Part shown: positions 38,692-52,806 of the stretch, one piece after another
How the letters are laid out: every line of letters begins with the position of its first letter
Numbering within the stretch: position 1 is the stretch's first letter
From: Solea solea
Lineage: Eukaryota > Chordata > Actinopteri > Pleuronectiformes > Soleidae
Direction: 5' to 3'
DNA: 64,000 nt
NCBI RefSeq assembly: GCF_958295425.1
Contig: NC_081142.1
Coordinates: 7,520,917-7,584,916 of the forward strand
Position numbers and translations under genes: made by a program
Notes under the pieces: model-generated
What the model saw: only the letters and a program-made list of their open reading frames with translations
Told to the model about the DNA's origin: nothing
Database searches by the model: none

Positions 38692-41106
38692 AACAATAGA
38701 CCAAACCCACAGCAGCAAACAGTGTAAAAGCTCTCAAGATGAGAGCAAATTGTTCTTTTGACGATATCTTTTCGTAATCACTCGCCACTCTACCACAGCA
38801 GAGATACAGAGACAAACTGTGAAAGACAGAGGGGCAGAGAGAGACAGAGTGAGTGTAGTGGAAGGAGAAACTGGTCTGTACCCACAACTGAAATGATTGG
38901 AAAGAGGCCTTATTAAATCTGTTTACATTCCCTGCTAGGCTCCATTCTGTCAGTGAGTCTTTCAACTCCATGGGATGTTTCTGAGGAGTTTTCATACCAA
39001 AATGGCTGCTTCTAATTAACAGGGACCTGCGGAGTCCCAGTGGCCAATTATATTCCTCTCCTTGTCCCTGCCCACCAGCACTTGTGTGGCTCAGCAGTCC
39101 GATTCATGTTGGTTGTGAACACTCTCGCTGTCCCTGCTCTGCCACTGTGGAGCCCAGCACCGTGGACTTATTGCATGCCCTGCTGACTGGGTACAACACG
39201 CAGGCTTCTCAGGCTCTCTGTTTCAAAATGCACTCTCTAACGCTCTTTATTCTTATACTCCGTGATTAGGACAAAAACACTGGCCCTCTGAATAATACGT
39301 GCAGACAGAAAGCAATTGATATCACATACATCTGTGAGAGCATGATCATTGGAATTTCTGTTTCAAGGTGAAATGTACCCAGAGGTCATTTTATTAGGTT
39401 CAGTAGCCAGGATTCTGTTTTTATTTAAATTTGTGTGTGTGCAATTGATCAATAATTCCATAATAACCTTTTAGCATTATGTAATTCCACTGATCTGAAG
39501 ACAGGGAGAGAGAGAGAGAGAGATGTAAAACTTAAGCATCTCGTCTGGGCTCCAAGAACAGCTCTGCAGATTGCTTATCCAACAATATCAACAACTGCCT
39601 ACCCTGCAAAGAAGCCTCAAACCTTATAGTCTAAAGGAGATTTGGAAATTAAATGAAATTACAGACATGTCAGTATTGGCAGAGCGTTTAAGAGATGGTG
39701 GGATTGCCTGGGCTTATATGGTGCATATGAAACAAGTGCCTTTTTCCAGTGCTCCTCCCAAAACATCGCTAATAAAATCAACTTGCAGATGAAATTAAGC
39801 AATAATCTGTTTTTTTCTAGCCATGCTTCCTACTGCAGCTTTGAAAACTGGCATGTGATTGGCTAAATTCAAACAAATGTGCAAGCTACACTATGCATGG
39901 AAGGAACCTATTAATATACAACTTTTTTGTGTGCGTGAGACAAAGAAGTTAGAAGCAGAGAGCAACCTGAGTGAAGTCTGCAAGGAGTGCGGATGAGGAT
40001 CCATTACAAATGCACACGGCTTCAGCTGAGCATGTTTACATGACTACCAAATAGTATGATTGATTTATATACAGTAGATTATATAGATTTAGAAAATACT
40101 AGACAGAAAAGTGCAACCTTATTTATTTTATAGAGGTTGAACATGTCAGCAGCTAAGTGTTGGTTTTCACTCTTTCAACCCCATTCTTTCCTCCTGCCCT
40201 TTGTGATGCTGCGGCCTCCGTCAGCAGCATCACCACCGCCTCTTGGTAATGTGAACACAGTGCAATATCAGATCATATCACTTCATGGGTGTGTAAAATG
40301 GCAGGGCCATCCATTTGACAGCAGTAGTCTCCTTACCATCTTTGGCTGTGTCAGCAATCCCTTCTCTGCCCAGCCCTGGAGCTGTGGGAGCTCTGCCTGA
40401 CGCCACTGTGTCTCTGTCGACCCCTATGGAACAGAGCACAGGGAGGGAGGGACGTACATCCCACCGTCAGCATCATACACTCACGTTGCAAGGTTAAGGT
40501 TGCAGTGGGATTTGGGGAATGAAGGGAAATGGTAACTCACTAGGAAAACACACAAGCACCTTTGCAGTTATCCCACTAAGCAAACTAAAACAAAAACAAG
40601 TGGCTTTTTATGTGTTTTTGAAATGTTGAAACGTGAAAAGATGGAATTGTATGACTTCAAATGTTGGGAATATTTCTGTTTTAACACCTGTTTTAACACC
40701 TGACTACCTTCACTTTGAACTGAATAAAAGTGCGTGTGTGTGTGTGTGGGGAAAGCAGCAGATTGGTGTGGTGACTGCAATGACCTTGGCAGAGTAATGA
40801 GGGTTTCCCCTTGTAAACAAGCCTGTGGTTGAAGAGACAGAAATGCCACAAATGAGCAGGAAGTCTGTTCACTAGCTCTCCAGAGCAGGGGGCTTAAATG
40901 CCTGCAGCTATCTACGGATGCTACAAGCAGCCAATTTAGCAGGAGAGGGGGAAGAGAAGAGGGATGACCTCTGCCTTCATTTACTCCTTCAGAGAGATGA
41001 GGAGCCGGAGTGAGGGATCAGATGGGAGGAGGAAGAAAAGGCAAGGGCTGAGTAATGGGGAAGACACTTTCAATACTTCAAAGTAAGAGAGAGACAGAGA
41101 CAGAGG

Positions 41107-41136
41107 AGGTGGTGGTGGTGGTGGTGGGGGGGGGGA
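41107..41136. repeat. (GGT)n followed by G run
   Basis: Tandem GGT units run into a run of about ten G. Low-complexity, in intron 1. Confidence 0.85.
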
Positions 41137-41596
41137 TTCAATACACGTTCTGTTGTCAATGTGCCTTGTAAACTTAGACAGGAATGCATAATGGAGGGCT
41201 AAATGAGAGTGAACTGTCAGCTTGAAAGGGGAAAAAAAGGAAGATGAGGCGGGGCAGAGAGGTCAGGGGAAAAGGGATTTGGAGGACAAAGGATATTGTG
41301 TGTTCTTGCACATATAGCTTCTGGTGAATATTTTTGAAATGACCACACAGAAAAATAAAAAGAGCCACCTTTGTTTTAGTCTGTATATTTTACTGTAGGT
41401 CGTGTAAAATATACAATTCATTATCACATTCAGATTCTACTACAGAACATACAAGCATTTTCAAGGTATTTCAAGGTAGTCAACTTCATGCAAGTGTGCC
41501 AAAGTCAGTGAGGTGTAGGGCGGAACAATTCATTGTTTTTACATCAAAATTACCAAAACACAATTACCAAAACATATTAAAATGTTCTTTTCTTTG

Positions 41597-41614
41597 TATA
41601 TGTATGTGTATATA

Positions 41615-41645
<31 letters not shown>
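41597..41645. repeat. TA-rich microsatellite
   Basis: Alternating TA with occasional TGTA units, in intron 1. Confidence 0.85.
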
Positions 41646-44422
41646 TCATTGTATAAGGGTATAACCTCAATATTGCCTACTGCTGCTACTGTACTGCTGA
41701 GCCATGTGCAACGAAAGTCTGACTAAGTCTAAGAATCACAAAGGCTGCAATTTAATTGCAGCAGACTCTGTAGATGTATTCATTTGGTTGCACTATGCAA
41801 CTTCAATCCTATAGATTCCATGCGGTAATGCTCCATTATGATTTTGTCTTAATCAATACTGCACTGAAGATGACTTAAGAAAGAACTTATATTGTCAATC
41901 AAATCACAGTCACCGCTATTTCATTTCAAATGTTTTGCCATTAAATGTAAAGATGGAAAGCTGCCCTGAAAAAAGGAAACGTTAGGCAGAGGTGAATCAT
42001 CAAGAGATTCTGAAAAGCCATCATTTTACACGTGGTGTTCATATGTGGTGATATGAATGTAAGAAGCAGCAAGCAGATGTATATGAGTTTCCATTTCAAC
42101 AGCTAATATATATATATAGTGCAAGGGAGCATAATGCAGGCAAAAGGAATATTGCGTTTCTTTGACGCAGATTTAAGTCGCTGCATCCCATTTTAAAAAC
42201 TCCTCAGTGCTCAATATTTAGGGCTCAACCATTTGTTAAAACTCTCTCTCTTTCTCACACGCACACACACAATTTCATCTTTCTTCTATATTCATGCTGC
42301 CCTCGTGTTCATCACATGAACACACACACACATGCATCTTCTGATAAAATCTCAAATAACACTGGAATAAGAGTGCAATGCAATTACATTCACTAACCAC
42401 TGAGATGAAAAAAAAACCCTCTCATGGATACAGTTTCAATTATTCAGGGAATACATTTCAGTTGGTGCTCAGATGCTGGGAAAACTTATTATATAATCAA
42501 TACACTCTATAACGCCATTAATATTTGATGCCACAAAAGTGCTTCCTGTCTCCTTGGGCAAGTGGCCAGTAGTGTCTGGGTGCTGCAGTCAAATAGGATG
42601 AGTCTTAACTGCCTACAGCAAGGAAGAGGAGTATGTGTTTGTTTTCCTCTAATAGTCGAAAAATACCAAAGGCACAGACAGCTTTCTTATAGAATTATTG
42701 TATATGATTTCATTTTACGATGCGTTCTTCTATAGTGTGCGCACAGATCATCGCTCTCTCCTCCCAGCCCTGTGTGTCACATATATGGTGTGAGCTCAAT
42801 TGAGTTTTTGTCTTCCTTTCTTGTCCTTTTCACCTTCCTCACTCCTCCACTGCTTTTACATCATAAACCCAGCACTTTATACTGCTGTCCTGGTGCAGGC
42901 TTCTTCCCCCCCCCCCATTCTCTTACAGAGCTTAGACAATCAATTTATCCTGACTTGTCCAGGATAGATGGAGGTTGAGGAGACTGCGGAGTAGACAGTA
43001 TGCTGCAGGAGGCTTGCCACTGATAGACACACCGCCTGGCAGCTACAAAATGGAGACAGCATGCAACCATCTGACTGTCTCAACCTCTGGCAGCAGATAT
43101 TTTTGATTTCCTGACACATTTTATGTGACTTATTTTTATTACTCGTTCAAATTTTAAAAACCAAAAAAAACAAAAAAACAAAAGAGATGCAAATTCAAAT
43201 GAATGGCTTCATACAAACGTAGGGCAGGGCACTCTCTAAGAGCTATATTATGTTTTAAGACAAAAAAAAAAACATATTAACATATTGACATGATACTCTA
43301 TCTATACATAGTGCAAAATACTGAAATATAACGTATAATTGCTTTGACATTAAGTTTAAAACCACAAATAGCTGGATTCCTTAACTATTAGGAGCAGAAA
43401 TCGTGATTATGATTCATATTGACTGATATTTATTGTAATAACTTTTTATGCTCCATCCAAACTCACACTGGCATTATTGTTGCCACAAAGCACCTATGAA
43501 ACTCACAGAAACACTCGCTCCCTGTCCCCTAAAATGACACAGAATTTGAGTTTCTATCAAACTGACTGAAACGCTTAATATGACTTTACTATCTCAGCTT
43601 CTTGGCCCGTTCAAGATTCCAGTAAAGCTCTCTGAGCTATTGATTTTTTATTTTTCTCTCCCCTCTCTCTTTATTCCTGGCCACCTGTCTCTTGCCGTCT
43701 CTCCACCTCCACCAGCATCCTCCGAGCTTCGAAACGTCCTGCAGGTCAGACGGATGCTGAGCCGGATCAATCATGGAAAGTAATCTGGGACGCCTCATGC
43801 ACGCAAACACGTACACATGCATACACACACAGCCCTCATCCATTGCACTCTGGCCTGCCTGCCTCCAGTCTCATCGATCTGCATCTACTTTACTAAATGG
43901 ATTCCTTTCTTCTTCTATCCTCCTCCACCTCTTTACTTTCTGTGTGACTCAGAATAATAAATGTTCCAGACAGCACAAGATGTGTATGTAAGCAATTTTT
44001 CATTTAACTTTGGCTTGACCCCCGCCCCCCCCCTTACACTTTTGTGATGTTTCATTCGTCAGTGAAATTGAGACAGCACTTCCCCGGGGCATCCTCGCAG
44101 CCCTTGGGTTAGCGGCATACATTTGTGAAAGGTCAGAGTTCAGGAGATGAGAGGATACGACCAATTACAGATTTTATTTTTATCTGATGTATTAAACACT
44201 TTCACACTTTTCTAGATATTTTGCATTTACATGTTAAAAAGTGATGTAATGTGACTTCCTCTACTTTATTGAAAATTTGTTTTTTTTGTTGATTTTTACT
44301 AAAAAAAAAATCACATTTCTCTTAAACTTCTTCATACTGTCTTACTTTAACATTCAAAACTAACACTGCGGACCTGCAGTGCCACACGCATATCACCACA
44401 TTTTTTCTCTCTAGCTGTTTCA

Positions 44423-44456
44423 CTCACACACACACACACACACAGACACACACACT
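44423..44456. repeat. (CA)n microsatellite
   Basis: CA tract with one CAGA interruption, in intron 1. Confidence 0.9.
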
Positions 44457-45893
44457 CTGCGCCTCCCTTTTGCTCAGCCAAACTGTAGGCGGAACAGGAG
44501 CCATTTGTCCACTGGCTGAATCCCAACTCTGCACCAACGCATGCAGAAAATTTGGAGATGACACTTCAATTTGTGCAGCTCTGGTGACTGATGCTCTGCA
44601 GTTCCTCCCTTGTGGGGGTGTGAGATCAGCTGGACACCTGCCTAGCTATTTGGATGAAGCCAACAGCACTGGGACCGGGCCTTGGAATTGAAGGCCTGGC
44701 CTTGCCGGTCAGCCTGAGTCCCAGTCCCTCAGCCCCAGCCCTGGCCTGGCCTGGCCTCTCAGGTCCTCATCAAAGTTCCCTGAGTTTCATTACTGTGCCA
44801 GGAGCAGTCCCTCACTTGATGCCCGTGGCCCCCTATTTTTCTATCACGGCTTTAGCTGCAAATCAGTGTAGCCACAACATTCCAACTGCAATGTTCCCTT
44901 GAACCAAATAAAATCCCCATCGACAGCATGCCAGCCTTTGTTCCCGCTCTCGCAGCTGCAGCCAGCACGTCTGCTTCCAGCACAGTCGAATCAGAAAGAT
45001 GTTGCTGTGCATCAATGTCCGTCTGCTTGTCACTGGGTGTGATGTATGGGAGTGAACATTGTTGAGGCTTAACTTGGACATTATGTTGGATTAAAGAGGC
45101 CAAATCATTGTCTCATCCCTGATATGGGATCACATCCTTAATTAAATGCCATCAATGTGGTTAAAAGTTTCAGCCGAGATGATGTATTAGGCTTAGGGTG
45201 TATTTAGAATGTATTAACCATATTTCTGTGGGGAAATTGAGAATTAGAGTAAAGGAGGAAAGATAGTAAGAAAACTGTCAGCTTTCATCACACCTGCAAT
45301 TCAGTTCTTCCCAATAGGGCCCCTTTCTCTCTCTTGATGTCTGCCTTTTTTCTTTATAACATAAATGTGGTTGCCACAACAATGTTAAGATGTAACCCGG
45401 TTACATTTACTCACTGTGACTGTTCTCTGAATAAATAAATAAAAGTCTGAAGTCTAAAGCACTGCGATGACAAAAAAAAAAAACAGCACTATATAGTTAG
45501 ATATATAATTGCATTGCAGGGGAATAGCTTGTGCTCCTGTGCAGCATTCATTTCCATGCTGAAGTAGCTTTTAGTTGGATGGAGGATGTAGAAACAGACA
45601 GTAAGGTAAGGAAAACAGACGAGCTGATTCATCTGACTCAGCACCATGTGTCGTGAGTGAGGACACCACCTCCACAAGTAGCTGGCAGGTGAATGCGGCC
45701 ATGCACCTGCGCAGGCAACCGGCCATCTCTGTGAGGCTGGCCTCTGTCTTAAGCGATACACCAGTGTATGTACGTAAACAAAGCACACGGATTCACTCAA
45801 CTCAGCTACTCACGACTGTTTCCACCTGCAGGTTTCATATCATGTCAGATATGAGCAAATGCATCCAGCGTTAAACAGTTATATATTGTATAC

Positions 45894-46153
45894 AGGGCTG
45901 GGCATTAATTCAATAAAAATAGATATTGCAATATCATTTGGGCTGAACAATGAATTATTTTCAAATCACAATTTGCAACACATTTGTGAAATATGTGGAA
46001 AAACAAGAGTTTGCTGAAGTTTAAAACTCTTCCACTGTCACATGATGGCAAAAAAAAATCAATCAATCATCTGACATTTATCACAATAATCATCAATATC
46101 AACTGTTTTTAAATATATCATAATTCTGTTTTTGCCTATATTGTCCAGCTCTA
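45894..46153. mobile_element. Short inverted-repeat element relic (GGGCTGGGC type)
   Basis: Starts GGGCTGGGCATTAATTCAAT and ends, on the plus strand, CCTATATTGTCCAGCTCTAA, whose reverse complement TTAGAGCTGGACAATATAGG resembles the start. About 260 bp with AT-rich, ATATTGC-type interior and no coding frame. This is the form of a non-autonomous DNA transposon with degenerate terminal inverted repeats. Confidence 0.55.
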
Positions 46154-46611
46154 ACTGTTTGTACGCTCCACACGCTGACAGTTACGACTGCTGAGTATGT
46201 ATTAAAAGGCCTTGAAGAAGAAAGTTAAATGGCTACGGCAAATTTTCCCCAAAAAAGGGAGAGCAGCAGAACAAAACATTTGTAAACTCCTCTGTCTGAA
46301 TTCAATTTTCAGTATAATTCACACTATGAGTTCTGATTGAAACTGGTTTGAGGCTGGAAGTGGTAATATTGGCTTTGTTGAGTGGGTATTTAAAAAGCTA
46401 TAAACAGCCTGGAGGTGCCCGATAAGAACAAAACCTACAGCACAGCACTTACACGAGAATGAGAACGAGAGAAAGAGAGTGTGAGAGCGAGAGGAAGAGA
46501 GGAAGAGAGAGAGAGGTACACTGGCTGGACTGTTAAGCAGAGGCAGGGCTCTTCCTAATCTAATCACTGTTTCCCCCCATCAGCTGCATCGTACACACAT
46601 CCTGCCTCTTT

Positions 46612-46614
<3 letters not shown>

Positions 46615-46654
<40 letters not shown>
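46615..46654. repeat. (TG)n microsatellite
   Basis: About 40 bases of uninterrupted TG in intron 1. Confidence 0.95.
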
Positions 46655-46656
<2 letters not shown>

Positions 46657-48364
46657 TCTGCCTTGCAGCAAGGGCACAGATCTAAATCACATGGACTCAA
46701 ACCAACTGTTTTACTCAAGAATTCATTCCACAGCCGTGGGTAATGGGTACTGTGTGTGAGGGCGTGTCTGAGTGTATGTTAGCGTGTCTGCATGTGTGTG
46801 CCGAGCTAATCTGGTTATTGATTCAGCTCTGAACCAGAGCTCATATAATCAAATAGCTGAAAGGGAAAAGGACAGCCGTCCGTCATCCGTCTTAATGACT
46901 AAACAGTGATGGAGGCAATAATTAACTTGGAAATACATGGACTGTCGATGTAGAGGGGCGGGCTCCATCTCTGACAGAGCCTCTATTCTCGAGGAAATCT
47001 TTTCACTTCTTATGTTAGGCAACATGATGAAATATATCATTATATCATCAAGTATCCTTTTTGGATCCCGGTGTAAGCCACTGATCATCACATAAACCAG
47101 ATATCTTTGTGTTGTCTTTATCGTTTTTTTTTGTAATAACTATTTTAGTTACTTTCCCCAAATGTCATAGACCTGCTCTGTGCTAGTCATCATAAGATCG
47201 ATTTGGGGTTTGACTGGGAATATTTACAGTGAGCCAATCTTCTGTGAAAATCTAATCTCACCGTTAACTCTGTGTTTAGAGTGGTACAATCAGAAATGGC
47301 AGCCACTGCAGCAGAAACAGGGGAGGGTGAGACACAAAAGCTTGAATGTATACCAGCACAGCCAGCAGACGAGGCCTGTGGCACAGCAGCTAAAACATTA
47401 AGTGTGGTGTGCATTCAAATGAGCAGATTAAGCACCAACCAGCCCCCACCCCGCCGCCATACAGTGCAGAGCAATTGCGAGTGCCCACAGGAGGCTACGT
47501 CTGCTCATATACTGTCGCATGTGCCACTGAGGCAACATATAGAAAGCGGCTCCTGGTTGCCGTATGAAATCCTGCATCGATCCGTGACGGCATGTGCTGT
47601 AGAGCTGCAGATGTGAGACACATCTATCCCTCCACTGTTTCCATTTTTCTCCACTATTCTTTCCTCCTCTGCTGCTGACATTAATCAGGCTTTATGTGCA
47701 CAGGATATAACGGTCCTTCCATTTCCATGTAGTTAAATACTGTGCAGGGAGAAACGCTTTCCGATCCAGGAAATGGGAATATACGTTGACTACATACCAG
47801 TTTGGACAAACACCTTCATTATTAGAATTGTTATCTCAGCCTGTGGCTGTTTAACTGCTGCTGAGTTTAGATGGTTGTCAATGCCTGGTCTTCATGAAAT
47901 GAAAACCAAAGATATGCATCATTTTCCTCTTTGTCTGCAAACCCCACAACAATTCATGTAGAGATGGCTTTTTGTATGGATCTGTAGGTGCAGTTGTTCA
48001 TATCTTAACTGACCTTTGGACTTTCTGTACACCCTCTCCTGCCACTGTGGAATTTAACCCGTGTCTTCTGCCCTTTTTGGTTTCTGTTATTGTTGCTATT
48101 GATGAGCTGAGGTGGACTAAAAAAGGATGTCGTGAGGGAGGCTGTACGTGTCGGCCCTAGTGTCTATTACCAAGAACAATGCTGCCATTTTGTTGGATGT
48201 TCAATCTATAATTCATCTGGATACAGAAATATATAAATGTTTAATATGTCAGAGGCGGCGAGGTCTGTCGAAAGTATGACCTTGAAACGTCCTTTAAACA
48301 TCACACAGTAACAGCGCTGGGCCAGTTAAGCTGCCAAAAACAAACAACAGGCAACGCACTCATG

Positions 48365-48407
48365 TACACACACACACACACACACACTCTCTCTCTCTCT
48401 CTCTCTG
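48365..48407. repeat. Compound (CA)n(CT)n microsatellite
   Basis: A CA tract passes directly into a CT tract, in intron 1. Confidence 0.93.
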
Positions 48408-48602
48408 TCGTGCACACACATACACACAGCCCGTGTGCCTACTGATGCTTTGCGCTGCTTTCTGTTCTCTTTTTTCCTGGGATGCAAAATGCAGATGAGA
48501 CGAGTCAGCCACTTGTGCACAGTCTCAGGAGAAACTGCCACTCATATCCAAACATCTGTATGAATACCAAAACACACAGGGAACAGTGGAGGATGAGCGG
48601 AA

Positions 48603-48625
48603 GGGAGGGAGGGCGGGAGGGAGGG
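48603..48625 (+). other. G-quadruplex motif (six GGG runs)
   Basis: Six GGG runs are separated by single bases (A, A, C, A, A) on the plus strand. This fits the canonical quadruplex pattern with very short loops. The plus strand is the template strand for elavl4 transcription. Confidence 0.75.
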
Positions 48626-49226
48626 AGAGAGAAAGACGGAGCCCTAAAGTAGCTAAAAAAGCCAGTGCTCTCCTCTCCTTCTGTATCTTTGAGTGAACAA
48701 AGAGCGATATACACATGAATACCTCTTTCCTCCCACTGTATTTTCCATCAGGATATTTATTATGAAAAGCAGCGATGCACAACAAGGGCTCGGCCCTGTG
48801 TTTGCTAGCGGGCTGAGGCGCTAACACTCCCCAGCTGATTATGTGTCTGTCTGTAGCAGTTTGGGCTGCAGCCAAAGGAATTAGGTCTAGTATTTGTGAA
48901 TGCGGCTCCCCTCACAGCAGAATGCCTTGCCATGCCTCTCAGATTTCTAGCTTTTAAAAAAAAATCACTAAATAAATGAAGAAAATTGCTGTGGAAGCCT
49001 ATTAAATTTTCAACGTGACCATTTTGTACGTCTTCATGTGTGTTTAGGCTTCACTCAAAAGGAATATTTAAAAACCAAAGCATGCTAATTGGGACAGAGA
49101 TTGTTTCACCAATGTCTTATTCAAACAGGCTTTTGGCTCATTAACTGTTTCCATCCAGCATTTGTTTAAAGGGAAGCGTAAAAGACATTTAAAGAGAATT
49201 TAAATATGTATATACTGTATTTTTAT

Positions 49227-49247
49227 GCACACACACACACACACATA

Positions 49248-49285
<38 letters not shown>
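49227..49285. repeat. Compound (CA)n(TA)n microsatellite
   Basis: A CA tract is followed by a long TA tract with one TGTA interruption, in intron 1. Confidence 0.92.
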
Positions 49286-49286
<1 letters not shown>

Positions 49287-50234
49287 GTAAGATAGCTGTA
49301 GCAAAACCTCTTGTTTAAAATTCTCCTCTTCACTAGTCTCTACACACTTAATCAAATTTTACTTCTTAGCAGCTTTATTTTTAAATATCCACAGTGTTGT
49401 ATTCATAACTTAATTGATTCATGATGTCATGCAATATGGTTTTTCTTCTATTCTACCAAGCAAATATAATCCAACTGTAATAGTGGGTGTGAAAGTGATT
49501 GTGTGATTGCGGAACCTCATAGATAATGCAACATCTTACTATAACTAAGTGTCTATGTGTCACGGCCGGTGATATTTTGGTCACTTACTACAAGCTGGAG
49601 AGGTGAAGTGATTAGTTGTTCGATGCATCACACACAGAAACATGCACATTTACAACTGCATGGACTATACTATGACAATAAAAGCACACTCCATTTGATT
49701 ACTGTGGATGCAATGAACTGCATATAACTGTATAACCTCTCCTTGTAACAAACAACAAAACTTTAATAGCTATCACAGCACAAGACATAAAACTGCTAAA
49801 GGCCCTCTACTGCTGTTGTTTACCGCTTGTCCTTCTACAAAGTGCACTTTATAGAAATCAATATTAGACTAAATGTATGCTTTTCTGATTCTTACAAAAC
49901 AGCTGGAAACTATTCAAACTATCTGCCATTTTCATCGCTGGCCCTGGAAGATCAGCTTAACTGTAAAAGCAGTTTTAACCACGGTCGGTTTATCTCAGTG
50001 GGCCTCGGATGCCTGAAGGTAAGTTATTTGTTATTGATTTTTTTTCAAAGCAAACTATGAGGAAACGGGATATTATCATATTTTTGTGACATATACTCAT
50101 TAGGCACTTCATTAGGTGAACCAAGCTACAACAAATGTAGCATAAATACAGCATTACTGCAATAGATCACTATAGTAATATTGTTTTGTGTTGAAACTAT
50201 TTTGGAAAGTGCGATTTTAAATTTTTTTGTGTGG

Positions 50235-50520
50235 TAGGGCTGAACGATTTTGAATAAATATCTAATTGCGATTATTTTGACAGGAATTGCATAAAGGTTT
50301 GAGAGATGTAATGTTCAAAATGAATATCATTTTCTTCAGCCATTTTACAGTACATCAATACAGGTGTAAGCTAAATAAAACAAAATCCTCTGTAAAATAC
50401 ATGGCAGTTTGATATCACCACAAACTACATCCTTCAAAATTTAAATTATGACCTCTCTAAAACAGTTTGATTAAACATTATACACTGTAACCATGGCAGA
50501 GTTGATTGCATAAGTGTGAG
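50235..50520. mobile_element. Relic of GGGCTGCACGATT-type element
   Basis: Starts TAGGGCTGAACGATTTTGAA, continuing with ATATCTAATTGCGATTATTT. These are the recognisable first bases of the same abundant teleost family as the relic near 33.7 kb (TAGGGCTGCACGATTTTGGA form). The far boundary is not visible, so the end given is approximate. No coding frame. Confidence 0.5.
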
Positions 50521-51242
50521 TCAGCTGCATATTTTAGCAAAAAAATGTCCATAACACACTAAAAATCACATATGCTCTTTGTTGCAGTTGCTTTAATATC
50601 GCTATAGTAGAAAGGATAGTTTTAAACACACCATGGGTGTTAAAGGCCTGTTTCTACACCAATGCGGCACACCCATAGACAGTAAATCATAATAGAGTTA
50701 ATGTTCGAGCATGGGCTTATCGAAAAAAAGATTAAGAGACAACTGTCCCTCTGCTGGAAAACAATTCTTCCTCTTTTTCCTCACTCTTCATTTTCTTGGT
50801 GCTTAATCAGGCTCCAGTTAATCATGTCACTCTGCATCTGGACACACATCAGTCTCTCCTCGGATACACACACTGATACAAACACACAGAGTTAATACTG
50901 TAACACAGGCGTACAAAACACAGCAGCACAGCCAGCACAGGCTATCGTATAATTGAATTGGTCCTTCATTGTCCAGTTATTTCAACTTTGTTTTTTGTTT
51001 TTTTTTCGTTAGCTCATCATTTATCATTTCTATAGCAGGTCTATCAATCATGACCTATAATCACCTCAGTACTACACACATAAGCACCTCTCTCAATCTT
51101 ACATTTCTCTGATCTTCACTTACATTTAATCAGAAAGCACATTCGGCTAGTGCACTGTAGCTAATAAATTCCACACACACCCTATCCTTTTATGTGTAAC
51201 CTTGGAGCTCATGGTGTTCTGCCGGAGGGTAATAGAGCCAGT

Positions 51243-51280
51243 GTGCGTGCGTGCGTGCGTGCGTGCGTGTGTGTGTGTGT
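51243..51280. repeat. (TGCG)n then (TG)n microsatellite
   Basis: About six TGCG units run into GT dinucleotides. Strictly alternating purine-pyrimidine with CG steps, and therefore Z-DNA-prone. Confidence 0.9.
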
Positions 51281-52764
51281 ATAAAATGATGGCCTGTGTC
51301 TAGTCCTGGTTCCCCACTGGTTCCCAGCCGGAGCTTTCATGGTACACACTCATATCTGATTCCTCCACTACTGTTTCACTCCCTCGCTCACTGTTCCTTT
51401 CCATTGTCAAACCTTTTACTTCACGAGCCATACTGGTATATACATTATAAACAACATAGACTCCTTCTCTGCATTCATGAGCAGCCATGCATCCTCTCAC
51501 ACTGTCAGTCTTGTGTTGCTGCTAGGTTGTCACACTGAGCCCCTCGTCCTGACTGTCCAGCAAGACACTAGCCGCGTCAAAAAAACAGGGGAGTTGCCTT
51601 TATTTTCAATTAGCATTTTGATTGCGTCCAGTGGAAAGAAGCCAGTGAACAAACAATCGAACAGTCACGTGCTGACAAATGGATAGTGCCTCCACCGTTC
51701 TTCATGCAAATAGAAAAGTGAGTCAGTCCAGTTTATGGCCAGTAAGAGAACCATTTTAAAAACAGATGGATGCTGTGAGAATGCAGGATAATGGTATTAT
51801 TGACTCACAATGGTGACGCAGTTTCAGCAATGAAATAAAACTGTCTGAGAGTAAATGATGGGGTACAAAAAGAAAAAAGGCTGCTACTTTCTGATATTAG
51901 TCACCCTCTTCCTCATGTCACATGGTCGTGATGAATGGATGTGAAGTTTAAAGTGAGAGTCAGGAAGCTGAGTAAAGCAGAGCATTTAACTGACAGGGAT
52001 TTATTTTATGCCCATACTGTACATACATACGACCTTATTAAATCCACAGACATACACACACACACTTTAGGTAGCAAACGGCATTAAACTTAGAGAATGT
52101 AATACACTATTATAATATTTTGTATTGTGGGCATGCGCACAACCCAAACACTCCTACTCCATCTTCCTGGCACAACACATGGACAACACACACACGCCCA
52201 CTGGGTGCACAAGCAGCATGACAGATAACACGTCTACTCACACAATTAACATGGACTTCTTTGCATACATGAATATCAAATCCGGAAAAAGTGACAAAAG
52301 GTTCCCTACCACCTTACGCCATCATCAGTTTTGTGCATACGACTTCTGCTGCTGTGTCACACACAGGTAAATATTTCACAATGGTGCAAATGCAGGAAAA
52401 AGGAGGAGGGGGATACCTCCAGACTAAGCTTGAACATAAAATGGGTGCTGTTTCCCTAACTTAACCCTTGCCTTCCTTCCTCTGCTCCACCCCCATCTTT
52501 TCTTACCTCTACTCCTGCCTCTGCACCTCTCCTATGAGCATGATATCGGGCTCTGTCCTGCCACCCTTCTCCCTCCATCCCCCAGCTTTATTTGTTCTCT
52601 GTAGGAACAAACTTAACATTCTACACAGCAAATAGTTCTTACAGCATTCACACTGCATTCTTGGCTGTGCCAGGAAATTCTGGAAACACATACTGACTCG
52701 AGGTGATAGCACACACACCTACAATCTGTTCTATCCTACAGGCTGCCCGAAGTGACACAATGTG

Positions 52765-52787
52765 TAGTATAGTATAGTATAGTATAG
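52765..52787. repeat. (AGTAT)n pentanucleotide repeat beside exon B donor
   Basis: About four and a half copies of AGTAT on the plus strand (ATACT on the gene strand), beginning about 20 nt downstream of the exon B donor at 52806. Confidence 0.9.
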
Positions 52788-52806
52788 TGTCAGGCTTTAT
52801 TCTTAC

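Noticed and set aside
45630..45660. REST/RE1-like site (TCAGCACCATG)
   Set aside because: Only the left half-site fits. The expected GGACAGC half is absent at any usual spacing.
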